DNA from: Pyrodictiaceae archaeon
GTDB lineage: Archaea > Thermoproteota > Thermoprotei_A > Sulfolobales > Pyrodictiaceae
Length of the DNA stretch: 11,633 nucleotides
Assembly: GCA_015520245.1 (NCBI GenBank)
Contig: WAQM01000120.1
Location: 1-11,633, forward strand
Reading direction: 5' to 3'
The stretch's first letter is position 1. Each line of letters starts with the position of its first letter. Under the pieces are notes generated by a model. It searched no databases and had not been told where the DNA came from. It saw nothing but the letters and a program-made list of their open reading frames with translations. Below are positions 1 through 7,444 of the stretch, in pieces. The position numbers and the translations under genes are program-made.

Positions 1-252
1 AACGCGCCCTGGTTGCTCGAAGCTCTCAACATGGTAGACCACGCGGATCCTCCGCCTCTCCGGCTCGTCGATCGCCGTCACCGCGAGCAACCTGTCGAAG
101 CCGAGCTCCTTGAGCCTCCTGGCCGCATCGAGCAGCCTCTCGGGCTTAACCACGACGGCTACGAAATTGGTCCTCGCCTCGACCTTCTCCGCGAGGTCGG
201 CGAGGACCCTCCTTAGCTGCTCGATATTAGCGCCGCTCCCCAACCCAAGCAC
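1..252 (-). CDS. nuoC: NADH-quinone oxidoreductase-like subunit C (30 kDa), partial, divergent
   Basis: On the minus strand an open frame of 84 codons runs from a GTG at 252 off the left edge, so only the N-terminal part is present. The translation shows the start of a Complex1_30kDa fold: a hydrophobic strand (FVAVVV, residues 30-35), the helix PERLLDAARRLKELGF, then LLAVTAID and RIRVVYHVES. This matches the NuoC/Nqo5 pattern of 'lk..GF..l....a.D......vvY...S'. GGAG at 259-262 on the minus strand lies 6 nt before the GTG. A TTG at 264 and a TTG at 243 are alternative starts. In the enzyme NuoC packs against NuoB and NuoD in the connecting module. It is unusual that nuoC faces away from nuoD and shares the 252-356 region with it. 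The N-terminal domain of a group 4 hydrogenase subunit would look similar, but nuoD next door makes NuoC the better call. Confidence 0.8.
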   Translation of the reverse strand, partial: MLGLGSGANIEQLRRVLADLAEKVEARTNFVAVVVKPERLLDAARRLKELGFDRLLAVTAIDEPERRRIRVVYHVESFEQPGRV

Positions 253-280
253 CCGGGGCTCCAAACCGGTTGAGGCCCGG
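253..280. repeat. Imperfect inverted repeat over the nuoC start region
   Basis: Arms CCGGGGCTC (253-261) and GAGGCCCGG (272-280) are complementary at 8 of 9 positions. They enclose a 10-nt spacer that contains most of the perfect palindrome AACCGGTT (264-271). The element lies between the TATA-like tract and the nuoC GTG, over the predicted nuoC start site, where a repressor operator could sit. GC-rich DNA forms such dyads often, so a regulatory role is inference. Confidence 0.25.
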
Positions 281-288
281 GCTTAGCG

Positions 289-296
289 TTTTTATC
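289..296. promoter_or_regulatory. TATA-like element between nuoC and nuoD, possibly serving both directions
   Basis: TTTTTATC is the only AT-rich tract in the GC-rich divergent region. Read on the plus strand it is a box-A-like motif that would place transcription start near 318, giving nuoD a leader of about 38 nt. Read on the minus strand it is GATAAAAA preceded by a purine-rich GGAGA. That would place the start near 267, giving nuoC a leader of about 15 nt or less. Which direction is used, or both, is inference from spacing. Confidence 0.5.
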
Positions 297-355
297 TCTC
301 CTAGACTCGGTTAGGCAGGCGGACCCATTCGCTGAAGGCCACGAGGCTGGCCGCA

Positions 356-1570
356 ATGGCCATTGACGCAGGCAGCCCAGCGATCAGGGCAAGGCAGATC
401 GGCGTGGAGGAGGGGCTCCGGGTCGTCGAGCTCTTCATAGGCCCGCAGCACCCCGCCTCGGGGCACATGAGGCTCGTGGTCTACCTCGACGGCGACGTCG
501 TGGTCAAGGTGGATCCCGACATAGGCTGGGTCCACAGGACCATGGAGAAGCTGGCCGAGACGAGGGAGTACGTAAAGACGATACCGATCTTCGAGCGCAT
601 GACAATCATAGACTCGTGCAACATCACGCTCGCCCTCGTGCAGGCATATGAGGCCCTGCTAGGGGTCGAGCCGCCGCCCCGAGCCAGGTACCTTAGGACC
701 ATCCTGTGCGAGCTGAACAGGATCGCGAGCCACCTCTACGGGCTCGGCATAGGCGGCATCTTCCTCAACCACTCGACGATGTACATGTGGGCGTTCGGCG
801 ACCGCGAAGTATTTCTCACCCTGGCCGAGATGCTGACCGGCGCCAGGCTCACGCACACCTACGTCGTGCCCGGCGGCGTGAGGCGCGACCTGCCGCAGGG
901 TTTCACCGATGCCTTCGCGAAGGCGAAGAGGTACATGCTGAGGAGGCTGAAGGAGTACGACAAGATCTTCCTACGCAACCCAGTCGTGAGGTCGAGACTC
1001 GAAGGGGTGGGGGTCCTCGAGCGCGCTAAGGCTAAGAGCCTGGGCGTCGTCGGCCCTAACCTTCGCGCCAGCGGCGTGCGCTACGACGCCCGCATGCTCG
1101 GATACGCCGCCTACGGTGAGCTGGAGTTCGAGCCCGTGGTCGGAGAGTACGGCGACTCCCTCGAGAGGATCTGGGTGAGGCTCAAGGAGATCGAGACCAG
1201 CCTCGACCTCATCGAGCAGGCGCTCCGCCAGCTGCCGGAGGGTCCCGTAATGGCCGAGCGCTACCTGAAGATGCTGCCGCCCGCGCTCAGAAAGCTCGTG
1301 GAGAGCACGGGGAGGGTCAAGCTACCAGCCGCCTACGTGAATCTCCGGCCCCCGCCCGGCGAGGCGCTGTCGAGGGCCGAAGCCGGGCGCGGCGAGATCG
1401 TGTACTACGTCGTCTCGGACGGTACCGATAAGCCCTACCGGGTCAGGGTGGTGTCCCCTAGCTTCCGCAACGCAGTGCTCTTCATGGTGCTGCCGGTGGG
1501 CCACCGGTTCATGGACCTGCCCGCGATCTACGCGAGCCTCGACTACTTCCCGCCCGAGGCTGACAGGTGA
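356..1570 (+). CDS. nuoD: NADH-quinone oxidoreductase-like subunit D (49 kDa)
   Basis: The 404-residue protein is full length for the family. It forms, with NuoB, the pocket where quinone is reduced by the last Fe-S cluster. Visible family marks are GPQHP (29-33), DIGWVHRTMEK (55-65), ILCELNRIASHL (116-127), a Gly-Gly-Val stretch with DLP (173-180), LRASGVRYD (237-245), RGEIVYYVVSDG (345-356), PYRVRVVSPSF (360-370) and ASLDYF followed by a terminal DR. There are no CxxC pairs, so no [NiFe] centre. The ATG at 356 has GAGG 9 nt upstream and no earlier in-frame start. The quinone-side loop reads SGHMR instead of the bacterial THGVLR. The residue matching Tyr87 of Thermus Nqo4 appears to be Ile84. 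It is the first gene of the nuoDHIJKMLN operon, with its stop overlapping the nuoH start by 4 bp (GTGA). Confidence 0.95.
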   Translation: MAIDAGSPAIRARQIGVEEGLRVVELFIGPQHPASGHMRLVVYLDGDVVVKVDPDIGWVHRTMEKLAETREYVKTIPIFERMTIIDSCNITLALVQAYEALLGVEPPPRARYLRTILCELNRIASHLYGLGIGGIFLNHSTMYMWAFGDREVFLTLAEMLTGARLTHTYVVPGGVRRDLPQGFTDAFAKAKRYMLRRLKEYDKIFLRNPVVRSRLEGVGVLERAKAKSLGVVGPNLRASGVRYDARMLGYAAYGELEFEPVVGEYGDSLERIWVRLKEIETSLDLIEQALRQLPEGPVMAERYLKMLPPALRKLVESTGRVKLPAAYVNLRPPPGEALSRAEAGRGEIVYYVVSDGTDKPYRVRVVSPSFRNAVLFMVLPVGHRFMDLPAIYASLDYFPPEADR

Positions 1571-2577
1571 GGGCCTTGATCGACGCGGTCCCGCTGCTGG
1601 AGCGCGTGCTCACGCCGGCTGTGCTGGCACCCCTGCTGTACCCCGGTCTGGCGACAGCCTTGGTTACGGTCCTGCTGGTGATATGGCTCGAGAGGAAGAT
1701 CGCAGCTAGGGTGCAGATGAGGGTTGGGCCATACTACGTGGCTCCGAGGGTGCACGGTGCGCTACAGCTCGTGGCGGACGGGATGCGCTTCTTCTTCCAG
1801 GAGGTCATAGTACCCCTCACGGCCGGCAGGGGGTTCCTGCTGGCGCCGGCACTCGCCCTTGCGTTCACAGCCGCGGCGTTCGCCGTCATACCTGGCGGGC
1901 CCGGCGTCGTGGGCTTCAAAACCGATTACAGCCTTCTCGTGGCGTTGGCCGCGCTCTCGCTCACGCCGCCGCTCGTGCTGCTCATGGGGTGGGCGTCGAA
2001 CAACAAGTTCGCCGTGTTGGGGTCGGCGAGGGAGGCCCTGCTCACGGCTAGCTACGAACCGCTCCTGTTCATGTCAGCCCTAGCCGCCGCGGTGATGTAT
2101 GGGACGCTCGACCTCGTGGCCGCGGTGGAGGCGCAGGCGAGGCTCGGCGTGGTGGGCTTGGCCCTTAACCCGCTAGCCGCCCTCCTGTTCTTCGTGGCGA
2201 TGATGGCGGCAACCGATCGGATACCCTTCGACATAGTGATGGGCGAGCAGGAGATCGTTCACGGTCCTTACACCGAGTACAGCGGGGTGGCGTACGGCGT
2301 CGTCATGGGGCTCGACTATGTTAAGCTCTATGCCCTGTCCCTGCTCTACGCGAACCTCTTCCTAGGCGGCTGGCTACCCTTCAACGACCCGTTAGCTGGC
2401 TCGCTGGTGCTTTACGTTAAGGCCCTCGCCGTCATGGCGGCCGCGGTGTTCCTGCGAGGCGTCTACGGCAGGCTGCGGCTCGACCACGCTCTTGACGCCT
2501 TATGGTCTAAGCTGTTCCCCCTGGCCGTGGTCTCCATCCTCGTCTCAGCCCTCATCGCGTATTACCTGGGAGGTTGA
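1567..2577 (+). CDS. nuoH: NADH-quinone oxidoreductase-like subunit H
   Basis: This 336-residue polytopic membrane protein (about eight helices) forms the membrane end of the quinone channel and links it to the proton-pumping arm. Family motifs are present: LERK (41-44), ARVQMRVGP (47-55), LQLVADGMRFFFQE (66-79), WASNNKFAVLGSAREA (142-157), YEP (163-165), DRIPFD (217-222), GEQEIVHGPYTEYSG (226-240) and the C-terminal RLRLDHALDALWSKLFPLA region (302-320). The acidic cluster of the E-channel is kept: E227, E229 and E237, plus E42 and E164. The GTG start overlaps the nuoD stop in GTGA and has GAGG 7 nt upstream, which suggests translational coupling. Confidence 0.95.
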   Translation: MRALIDAVPLLERVLTPAVLAPLLYPGLATALVTVLLVIWLERKIAARVQMRVGPYYVAPRVHGALQLVADGMRFFFQEVIVPLTAGRGFLLAPALALAFTAAAFAVIPGGPGVVGFKTDYSLLVALAALSLTPPLVLLMGWASNNKFAVLGSAREALLTASYEPLLFMSALAAAVMYGTLDLVAAVEAQARLGVVGLALNPLAALLFFVAMMAATDRIPFDIVMGEQEIVHGPYTEYSGVAYGVVMGLDYVKLYALSLLYANLFLGGWLPFNDPLAGSLVLYVKALAVMAAAVFLRGVYGRLRLDHALDALWSKLFPLAVVSILVSALIAYYLGG

Positions 2578-2582
2578 GCGCC

Positions 2583-3095
2583 GTGGGCGAGGCTGAGAGG
2601 AGGCGGGCACCCAACCCGGTGCGCGCTCACCTCGAGGCGATAGCTGCCGCCCTAAGCAGGGCGCTTAAGCCCCCGATGACGCTGATGTACCCGGACGTCG
2701 TTGAGGAGCTCCCCGAGGGCTACCGGGGCGTCATAGCTTACCGCTATGAGAGGTGCGTGGGCTGCGGGCTGTGCGCTCGCATATGCCCCGCCAGGGCCAT
2801 CAAGATGTACAAAGTGCCTGGCGATAAGAGGATGCGGCCCGGCTACGACATGACCCGCTGCATATTCTGCGGCTTTTGCGTCGACGTGTGCCCCGTCAAC
2901 GCACTGGAGCACACGAAGATACACGACAAGGCCTACTACGAGCTCGATAGCATGGTGCTGGACCCCGTTGAGTGGGCCGAGTTCTCCAGGAGGCTCATTG
3001 AAGAGCAGAGCGCGAGGTCGCGGTCCCCCAACCTCGTGAGGGCTGTATTCGACGAGGAGGTGGGGCTACGCTATGAGCGGCTACGCCGCAGCTGA
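2583..3095 (+). CDS. nuoI: NADH-quinone oxidoreductase-like subunit I, two [4Fe-4S] ferredoxin
   Basis: The protein carries two classical [4Fe-4S] motifs: CVGCGLCARICP (C58, C61, C64, C68) and CIFCGFCVDVCP (C93, C96, C99, C103), counted from the GTG at 2583. These match the N6a/N6b clusters that pass electrons toward NuoB and quinone. An N-terminal amphipathic stretch and the ELPEGYRG segment before the first cluster are typical of the family. Two starts are possible. TTG at 2574 overlaps the nuoH stop by 4 bp, but GGGAGG (2568-2573) abuts it with no spacing. GTG at 2583 lies 9 nt after that GGGAGG and is preferred here, giving 170 residues instead of 173. The 3' end overlaps nuoJ by 23 bp. 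Confidence 0.95.
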   Translation: MGEAERRRAPNPVRAHLEAIAAALSRALKPPMTLMYPDVVEELPEGYRGVIAYRYERCVGCGLCARICPARAIKMYKVPGDKRMRPGYDMTRCIFCGFCVDVCPVNALEHTKIHDKAYYELDSMVLDPVEWAEFSRRLIEEQSARSRSPNLVRAVFDEEVGLRYERLRRS

Positions 3096-3591
3096 CACGG
3101 CCGCGCCAGCGTTCGCGGCCGCCTCTATCGCCATCACGGCCTCTCTAGTGGGGCTTGGGGCGCTGTTTACGCTGACGCGCCGCACGTTCTACGCCGTGCT
3201 ACTGCTGGCCTTCATTGGCATCGCTGTCGCCTGCCACATGGCTCTCCTCGGGTTCGCCTACCTGGCCGCCTTCCACGCGGTCATGTACGTCGGCGCTGCC
3301 GTCGCGTTCTTACTGCTCACTATGGCGATGGTGGGCGAGGAGCCCGGCCCCAGCGTGAGGCATAAGCCCGAGGCCGCGGTGGCGGCCGCCATCACCGCGC
3401 TAGTGGTCGGCGGCCCGGTCGTGCTAGCCGTCGCCGGCACGCCCCTCCGCCCGTTACCGGCCGAGGCGTGGGCGGAGGCCGCGGCAAGGCTCGTGACCGA
3501 CTACTGGTTCGGGCTCGTCGCCGTGCTCGTCGCCCTAGTCTCGATACTGATCGAGGCAGTAGCCGTCGCGAGGCGGGGTGATGGCACGTGA
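3073..3591 (+). CDS. nuoJ: NADH-quinone oxidoreductase-like subunit J
   Basis: This 172-residue membrane protein has about five helices. The diagnostic segment of NuoJ helix 3, FHAVMYVGAAVAFLLLTM (67-84), is present. In complex I it carries the helix-breaking YVGA element next to the E-channel. The central loop (about 87-102) is polar, and the last helices end at residue 168 before a short basic tail. The ATG at 3073 lies inside the end of nuoI, and AGGTG stands 10 nt upstream. The gene ends in GTGA shared with nuoK. The family is poorly conserved, so the call rests on the YVGA helix plus its position between nuoI and nuoK. Confidence 0.9.
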   Translation: MSGYAAADTAAPAFAAASIAITASLVGLGALFTLTRRTFYAVLLLAFIGIAVACHMALLGFAYLAAFHAVMYVGAAVAFLLLTMAMVGEEPGPSVRHKPEAAVAAAITALVVGGPVVLAVAGTPLRPLPAEAWAEAAARLVTDYWFGLVAVLVALVSILIEAVAVARRGDGT

Positions 3592-3902
3592 TCGCCGAGG
3601 CGGCTGTAGTGAGCGGCATTGCGCTCCTCGCCTACGGCCTGTACTCGGTGCTGACATCGAGGAACCTACTGCGCATGCTCGCATCGGTCGAGGTCGCCTT
3701 CAACGGCGTGCTCCTGCTGGTGCTGGTGCTCGCGCTCCACGCCTACTCCAAGGGCTTCGAGGCGGCCGAGGCCGGCCTGCTAGTGCTCGCCGCGATAGTC
3801 CTAACCGCGGTGGAGGTAGCGGTTCTAGCAGCGATTATACTTTTAACTTACCGGGTTAAAGGTTCCGTGATGGTTGATAAGGTTAGGGAGCTACGGGGGT
3901 GA
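3588..3902 (+). CDS. nuoK: NADH-quinone oxidoreductase-like subunit K
   Basis: The 104-residue protein has three helices, the usual size for NuoK (MrpC-like). The two membrane glutamates known to matter for proton transfer in this family are kept: E35 in LASVEVAFNG, and a second in the third helix (E76 in VLTAVEVAVL). E58 and E61 lie in the KGFEAAEAG loop. GGGGTGAT at 3575-3582 is a strong ribosome-binding site 5 nt before the GTG start, and the start overlaps the nuoJ stop in GTGA. The last 20 residues form a charged tail. The DNA encoding the segment before that tail is unusually AT-rich (3834-3850). Confidence 0.93.
   Translation: MIAEAAVVSGIALLAYGLYSVLTSRNLLRMLASVEVAFNGVLLLVLVLALHAYSKGFEAAEAGLLVLAAIVLTAVEVAVLAAIILLTYRVKGSVMVDKVRELRG
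3834..3850 (+). promoter_or_regulatory. Possible internal promoter upstream of nuoM
   Basis: ATTATACTTTTAACTTA stands out as one of the very few AT-rich tracts within the GC-rich operon. It contains a TTTTAA box that would place a start near 3870, about 35 bp before nuoM. It lies inside the 3' end of nuoK, where it encodes the end of the third helix (IILLTY), so protein sequence may explain it. Secondary initiation for nuoM-L-N is inference. Confidence 0.25.
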
Positions 3903-3905
3903 GCC

Positions 3906-5450
3906 GTGGCCGAGCTAATGCTCGGTGCCCCGCTGCTGTGGACGACCGTACTGGCGCCGGTGGTCGCCGGCGCCGCGTGCCTAGTTGCGAGCGGTAGATC
4001 GGCCGCGCTCCTCGCCGGGTTCAGCTGGGCTCTCGTACTGACCTCGCTCATCCTCCTGGCGCCCCTGGTCTATTCGGTCGACGCTCCAGCGGTCGTCGTG
4101 GACCCGTGGTACGCCGAGGTGCCCGGCCTCGGCGTCTTCGGGTTGATGGTAGACGGCGTGTCCCTCGCTTACGCTATTGCCATAGCGACCGTCTCCATGG
4201 GCGTGGCGATCTACTCGTACCGGTACATGGAGCATCGCTTCGGCGAGCTAGGCGCCGTCCCGAGGTGGGGCGTCTACTTCTTACTGTACCAGCTGTTTAC
4301 GGCCGGCATGCTGGGCGCCGTGTACTCGATTAACACCGTCCTGTTCTACCTGTTCCTGGAGCTGACGCTCATACCGAGCTTCCTGCTCATAGTCCTGTAC
4401 GGCTACGGCGAGCGGGTGCGCATCGGGCTGCTCTACATGGTGTGGACCCACGCGGGCGCCGCGCTCTTCCTGGTGGCCGTGCTGATAATCGGGCTCGCGA
4501 CCGGCGTCTTCAACATCTACGCGCCCGGCGTGGGGTACATCGTGGCGGTCGAGCGGCAGCTCGGTGAGCAGCTAGCGTACCTGACGTTCACGCTGCTGGT
4601 GCTAGGGCTGGGCATCAAGATGGCGCTGCTCGGGCTCCACGTGTGGCTCCCCTACGCGCACGCCGAGGCGCCCACCCCGATATCGGCCCTCCTCTCACCG
4701 CTGCTAATCGGGCTAGGGGCCTACGGCCTGCTAAGGATCGGGCTGGCCTTCTATCCCACCCTATGGACCGCTGCCTCGCCGCTCCTGCTCGCCTGGGCCC
4801 TCGCGACCATGATTTACGGTGGGCTGATGGCGCTCACGCAGACCGACATTAAGCGGTTCCTCGCCTACAGCAGCGTATCCCAGATGGGCTACCTGATGTT
4901 GGGCCTCGCAACCGGCAACTACGCCGGCCTCTCGGGCGCCGTGCTCCATTACGTGTCTCACGCCTACGGTAAGGCTGCGCTCTTCGCGGCCGCGGGCGTG
5001 CTGATAGTCGCAGCACACACCAGGGACATGAACGAGATGGGCGGGCTCGCATCCCGCCTCCCCTACACGGCCGCCGCCGCCCTCACCGGGTTCCTGTACT
5101 TGACTGGGATACCGCCGACGCTCGGCCTCCTTAGCGAGTATCTGATCGCACGCGGGCTGGCCGAGTGGGGCTACTCCGAGGGTGGCGTCTTCTTCACGGC
5201 CAGCCTCGCCGCCTTCATGGTCGCCGTTGCAGTAAGCGCCGTCTACTGCTTCGTGGGCTTTAGGCGTGTGTTCCTCGGGAGGCCGGGGCCGGCGGCCTCC
5301 CGCGTGTCAGCTGAGCCCTCGAGCATGGCCGGTCCCACCCTCTTCCTCGCGCTCGCTGGTGTCGTGCTGTTCCTGTTCCCCGAGCCCCTCGCGGGCCCTG
5401 TTAGGGCCGTCGTAGGCGCGATAGCCGCAGCAGGGGGTGGGGCTGGGTGA
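3906..5450 (+). CDS. nuoM: NADH-quinone oxidoreductase-like subunit M (antiporter-like)
   Basis: The 514-residue protein has about 14 helices of the Proton_antipo_M family and is one of three proton-translocating subunits. Key residues are Glu152 in FLELTLIPSFLL (helix 5), Lys238 in GLGIKMALLGLHVWLP (helix 7), LPYAHAEAPTPISALLSP (248-265), DIKRFLAYSSVSQMGYLMLG (314-333), Lys356 in HAYGKAALF and Glu411 in GLLSEYLIARG (helix 12). The helix-8 lysine found in E. coli NuoM (motif LLKTAAYG) appears to be Gly269 here (LLIGLGAYG). The GTG start has GGGGGTGA 3 nt upstream, and only 3 bp separate it from nuoK. Its stop overlaps nuoL by 4 bp. The M-before-L order differs from the bacterial L-M-N order and is common in archaea. 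Confidence 0.95.
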   Translation: MAELMLGAPLLWTTVLAPVVAGAACLVASGRSAALLAGFSWALVLTSLILLAPLVYSVDAPAVVVDPWYAEVPGLGVFGLMVDGVSLAYAIAIATVSMGVAIYSYRYMEHRFGELGAVPRWGVYFLLYQLFTAGMLGAVYSINTVLFYLFLELTLIPSFLLIVLYGYGERVRIGLLYMVWTHAGAALFLVAVLIIGLATGVFNIYAPGVGYIVAVERQLGEQLAYLTFTLLVLGLGIKMALLGLHVWLPYAHAEAPTPISALLSPLLIGLGAYGLLRIGLAFYPTLWTAASPLLLAWALATMIYGGLMALTQTDIKRFLAYSSVSQMGYLMLGLATGNYAGLSGAVLHYVSHAYGKAALFAAAGVLIVAAHTRDMNEMGGLASRLPYTAAAALTGFLYLTGIPPTLGLLSEYLIARGLAEWGYSEGGVFFTASLAAFMVAVAVSAVYCFVGFRRVFLGRPGPAASRVSAEPSSMAGPTLFLALAGVVLFLFPEPLAGPVRAVVGAIAAAGGGAG

Positions 5451-7444
5451 GCGTCGAGGTAGGCGGTTACGTACTGAACGCTGTGCTGGCCCCCTACATC
5501 GCAGCCCTACTGGTACTGCTGCTTCACCGGGCCCCAGCTCCCGTCGTCGCGTGGACCGGCGTAGCCGGCCTAGCCGTGTCGGCCTTCTCCAGCGTCGTCG
5601 CGCTCGTGCTGGTAGGGCCCGAGGGCGCTGAGCCCTTTACCGTCTACTGGCTGCCCAGCTTCAACGTCGCGTTTTCCCTCCGCGCGGACTTCCTAGCCCT
5701 CGCGATGGGCGCCCTCGTGGCCGTCCTCTCACTCATCATCGGCATCTACAGCGTCGAGTACATCGGGTCGTGGGGGGCCCCACGCTACTGGTTCTTCTTC
5801 TGCTTCTTCGTGGGTAGCATGCAGACGCTGGTCTACGCTAACGACCTTTACACCCTGCTGGTCGGCTGGGAGGGCACGGGTCTTGCCAGCTACGCGCTCA
5901 TAAGCTTCTACCACGACGACCGCGAGACCGACTGGGTCGGTGACCCGGGCCGTAGAGCCCTGGGCGTGCCAATGTGGTCGCCACCGACGCATAGCGGAAT
6001 TAGAGCCATAACCTTCACCAAGTTCGCTGACGCGGCGATGCTCGTGGCTATAGGCTTCATACACGCCGTGGTCGGCACCACGCTCATGGACGTGCTCGAG
6101 CCTGAAGCGGGCGGCTTCGAGAGGGTCCTGGGTGCCGCACAGGCCGCCGGCGCCCTACTACCATTCCTGTTTGCGTTCTACGTCGGCGCCCTAGCCAAGA
6201 GCGCGCAGATGCCCTTCCACGAATGGCTCGTGACGGCCATGACAGGCCCGGCTCCGGTCTCGGCGCTGATCCACGCCGCCACCATGGTCAAGGCCGGGGT
6301 CTACTACGCGCTCCGCTTCACCCCGTGGCTCGTGTCAGCCGCGGTAGCGACCGGGCTTGCTGCGCAGCTCGGGGCGTTCCTAGACGCCCTGCTCTGGCTG
6401 GTCCTCATCACCGCCTTCGCGCTCGCGACCATGGCGCTTGTCGCGCGGGAGCTCAAGCTGATCCTCGCCTACTCCACCGCCAGCCAGCTGTCCTACATGT
6501 TCGCAGCCGTCTTCGCCGCGTCGCTCTACGCGCTGGCCTCCCAGCAGCTTGAGGCCGCGCAGCTCGGGGTCTACTCCGGTTTCGCTCACCTAGTTTCGCA
6601 TGCGGTGTTCAAGGCTGCACTGTTCCTGGCCGCTGGGGCCTTAATCCACGCTGTCCACTCACGCTACATCACCGACATGGGCGGGCTCGCGGGCTCCATG
6701 CCGTTAACCTTCCTGGCGACGCTCATGGCCGGCCTCAGCCTGGCTGCCGTGCCGCCCTTCTCCGGCTGGTGGAGCAAGGATGCCGTGGTGTACGTGCTCA
6801 AGCTCGCCGGCCCTCACTACGCTGCGCTGGCCCTCGTCACGGCGTTCCTAACGGCCGCCTATACCACGCGCATGATCACCTACGTGTTCTCCGAGAAGCC
6901 CCTGGGGAGGCGCGCCCACGGTCACGAGCCCGGCTGGCTGATGAAGGGTGCTTACCTAGCGTTAGGGCTAGCGAGCCTCGCGCTGGGCGCAGCGTGGTAC
7001 TGGGCCGTCGAACCGGCGCTCGCTGAGGGCTTCGGCGTCCACCCCAAGCTCGACCCCCTGGGGCTGGCTATTGGCACCCTCGCCGCCAGCGGTGGGGCGG
7101 TCGTGGGGGCGTCCTACCTAGCTGGCCTCAGACCGTGGACGCTCATTGAGCGCAGCGCCGTGCTAAGGACGCTCCATGGCTTTCTCTACGACAGGTGGTA
7201 CGTTAACGCTGCCATCTACCGGGCGCTGGTGTACCCGGGCGCCACGCTGGCCCAGCTCCTCCGCAGCGCGGTCGAAGCTGCCGTGGACCGCTTCTACCAC
7301 ATTAGCGTGCCAAGGGCTGCCGTGGAGACCGGCCTCGCTGCGCGCTCGCTCCACCAGGGCTCGCTCCCGGCCTACGTCGCCTACATGCTGCTCGGGCTCC
7401 TCACCGCGCTCGTCGTGGCCGCTTACGCGGGTGGGTGGCCATGA
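5447..7444 (+). CDS. nuoL: NADH-quinone oxidoreductase-like subunit L (antiporter-like)
   Basis: The 665-residue protein is the distal antiporter-like subunit of the membrane arm. It has the full set of polar residues. These are Glu142 (LLVGWEGTGLASY), Asp195 (KFADAAML), Lys251 and His258 (AKSAQMPFHEWL), His276 and Lys282 (LIHAATMVKAGVYY), His381, His385 and Lys389 (HLVSHAVFKAALFLAAG), and Lys444/Asp445 (FSGWWSKDA). The C-terminal part keeps the NuoL signature FLYDRWYVN (579-587) and a final helix after RSLHQGSLPAYVAY. It is longer than E. coli NuoL partly through about 20 extra residues between helix 5 and the Asp195 helix (about 160-182). The GTG start overlaps nuoM in GTGA, with GGGGGTG 7 nt upstream. 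Confidence 0.95.
   Translation: MSVEVGGYVLNAVLAPYIAALLVLLLHRAPAPVVAWTGVAGLAVSAFSSVVALVLVGPEGAEPFTVYWLPSFNVAFSLRADFLALAMGALVAVLSLIIGIYSVEYIGSWGAPRYWFFFCFFVGSMQTLVYANDLYTLLVGWEGTGLASYALISFYHDDRETDWVGDPGRRALGVPMWSPPTHSGIRAITFTKFADAAMLVAIGFIHAVVGTTLMDVLEPEAGGFERVLGAAQAAGALLPFLFAFYVGALAKSAQMPFHEWLVTAMTGPAPVSALIHAATMVKAGVYYALRFTPWLVSAAVATGLAAQLGAFLDALLWLVLITAFALATMALVARELKLILAYSTASQLSYMFAAVFAASLYALASQQLEAAQLGVYSGFAHLVSHAVFKAALFLAAGALIHAVHSRYITDMGGLAGSMPLTFLATLMAGLSLAAVPPFSGWWSKDAVVYVLKLAGPHYAALALVTAFLTAAYTTRMITYVFSEKPLGRRAHGHEPGWLMKGAYLALGLASLALGAAWYWAVEPALAEGFGVHPKLDPLGLAIGTLAASGGAVVGASYLAGLRPWTLIERSAVLRTLHGFLYDRWYVNAAIYRALVYPGATLAQLLRSAVEAAVDRFYHISVPRAAVETGLAARSLHQGSLPAYVAYMLLGLLTALVVAAYAGGWP

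Noticed and set aside
13-216. Plus-strand open frame of 67 codons at the left edge
   Set aside because: The opposite strand encodes a convincing NuoC N-terminus, and the plus frame has no recognisable feature.
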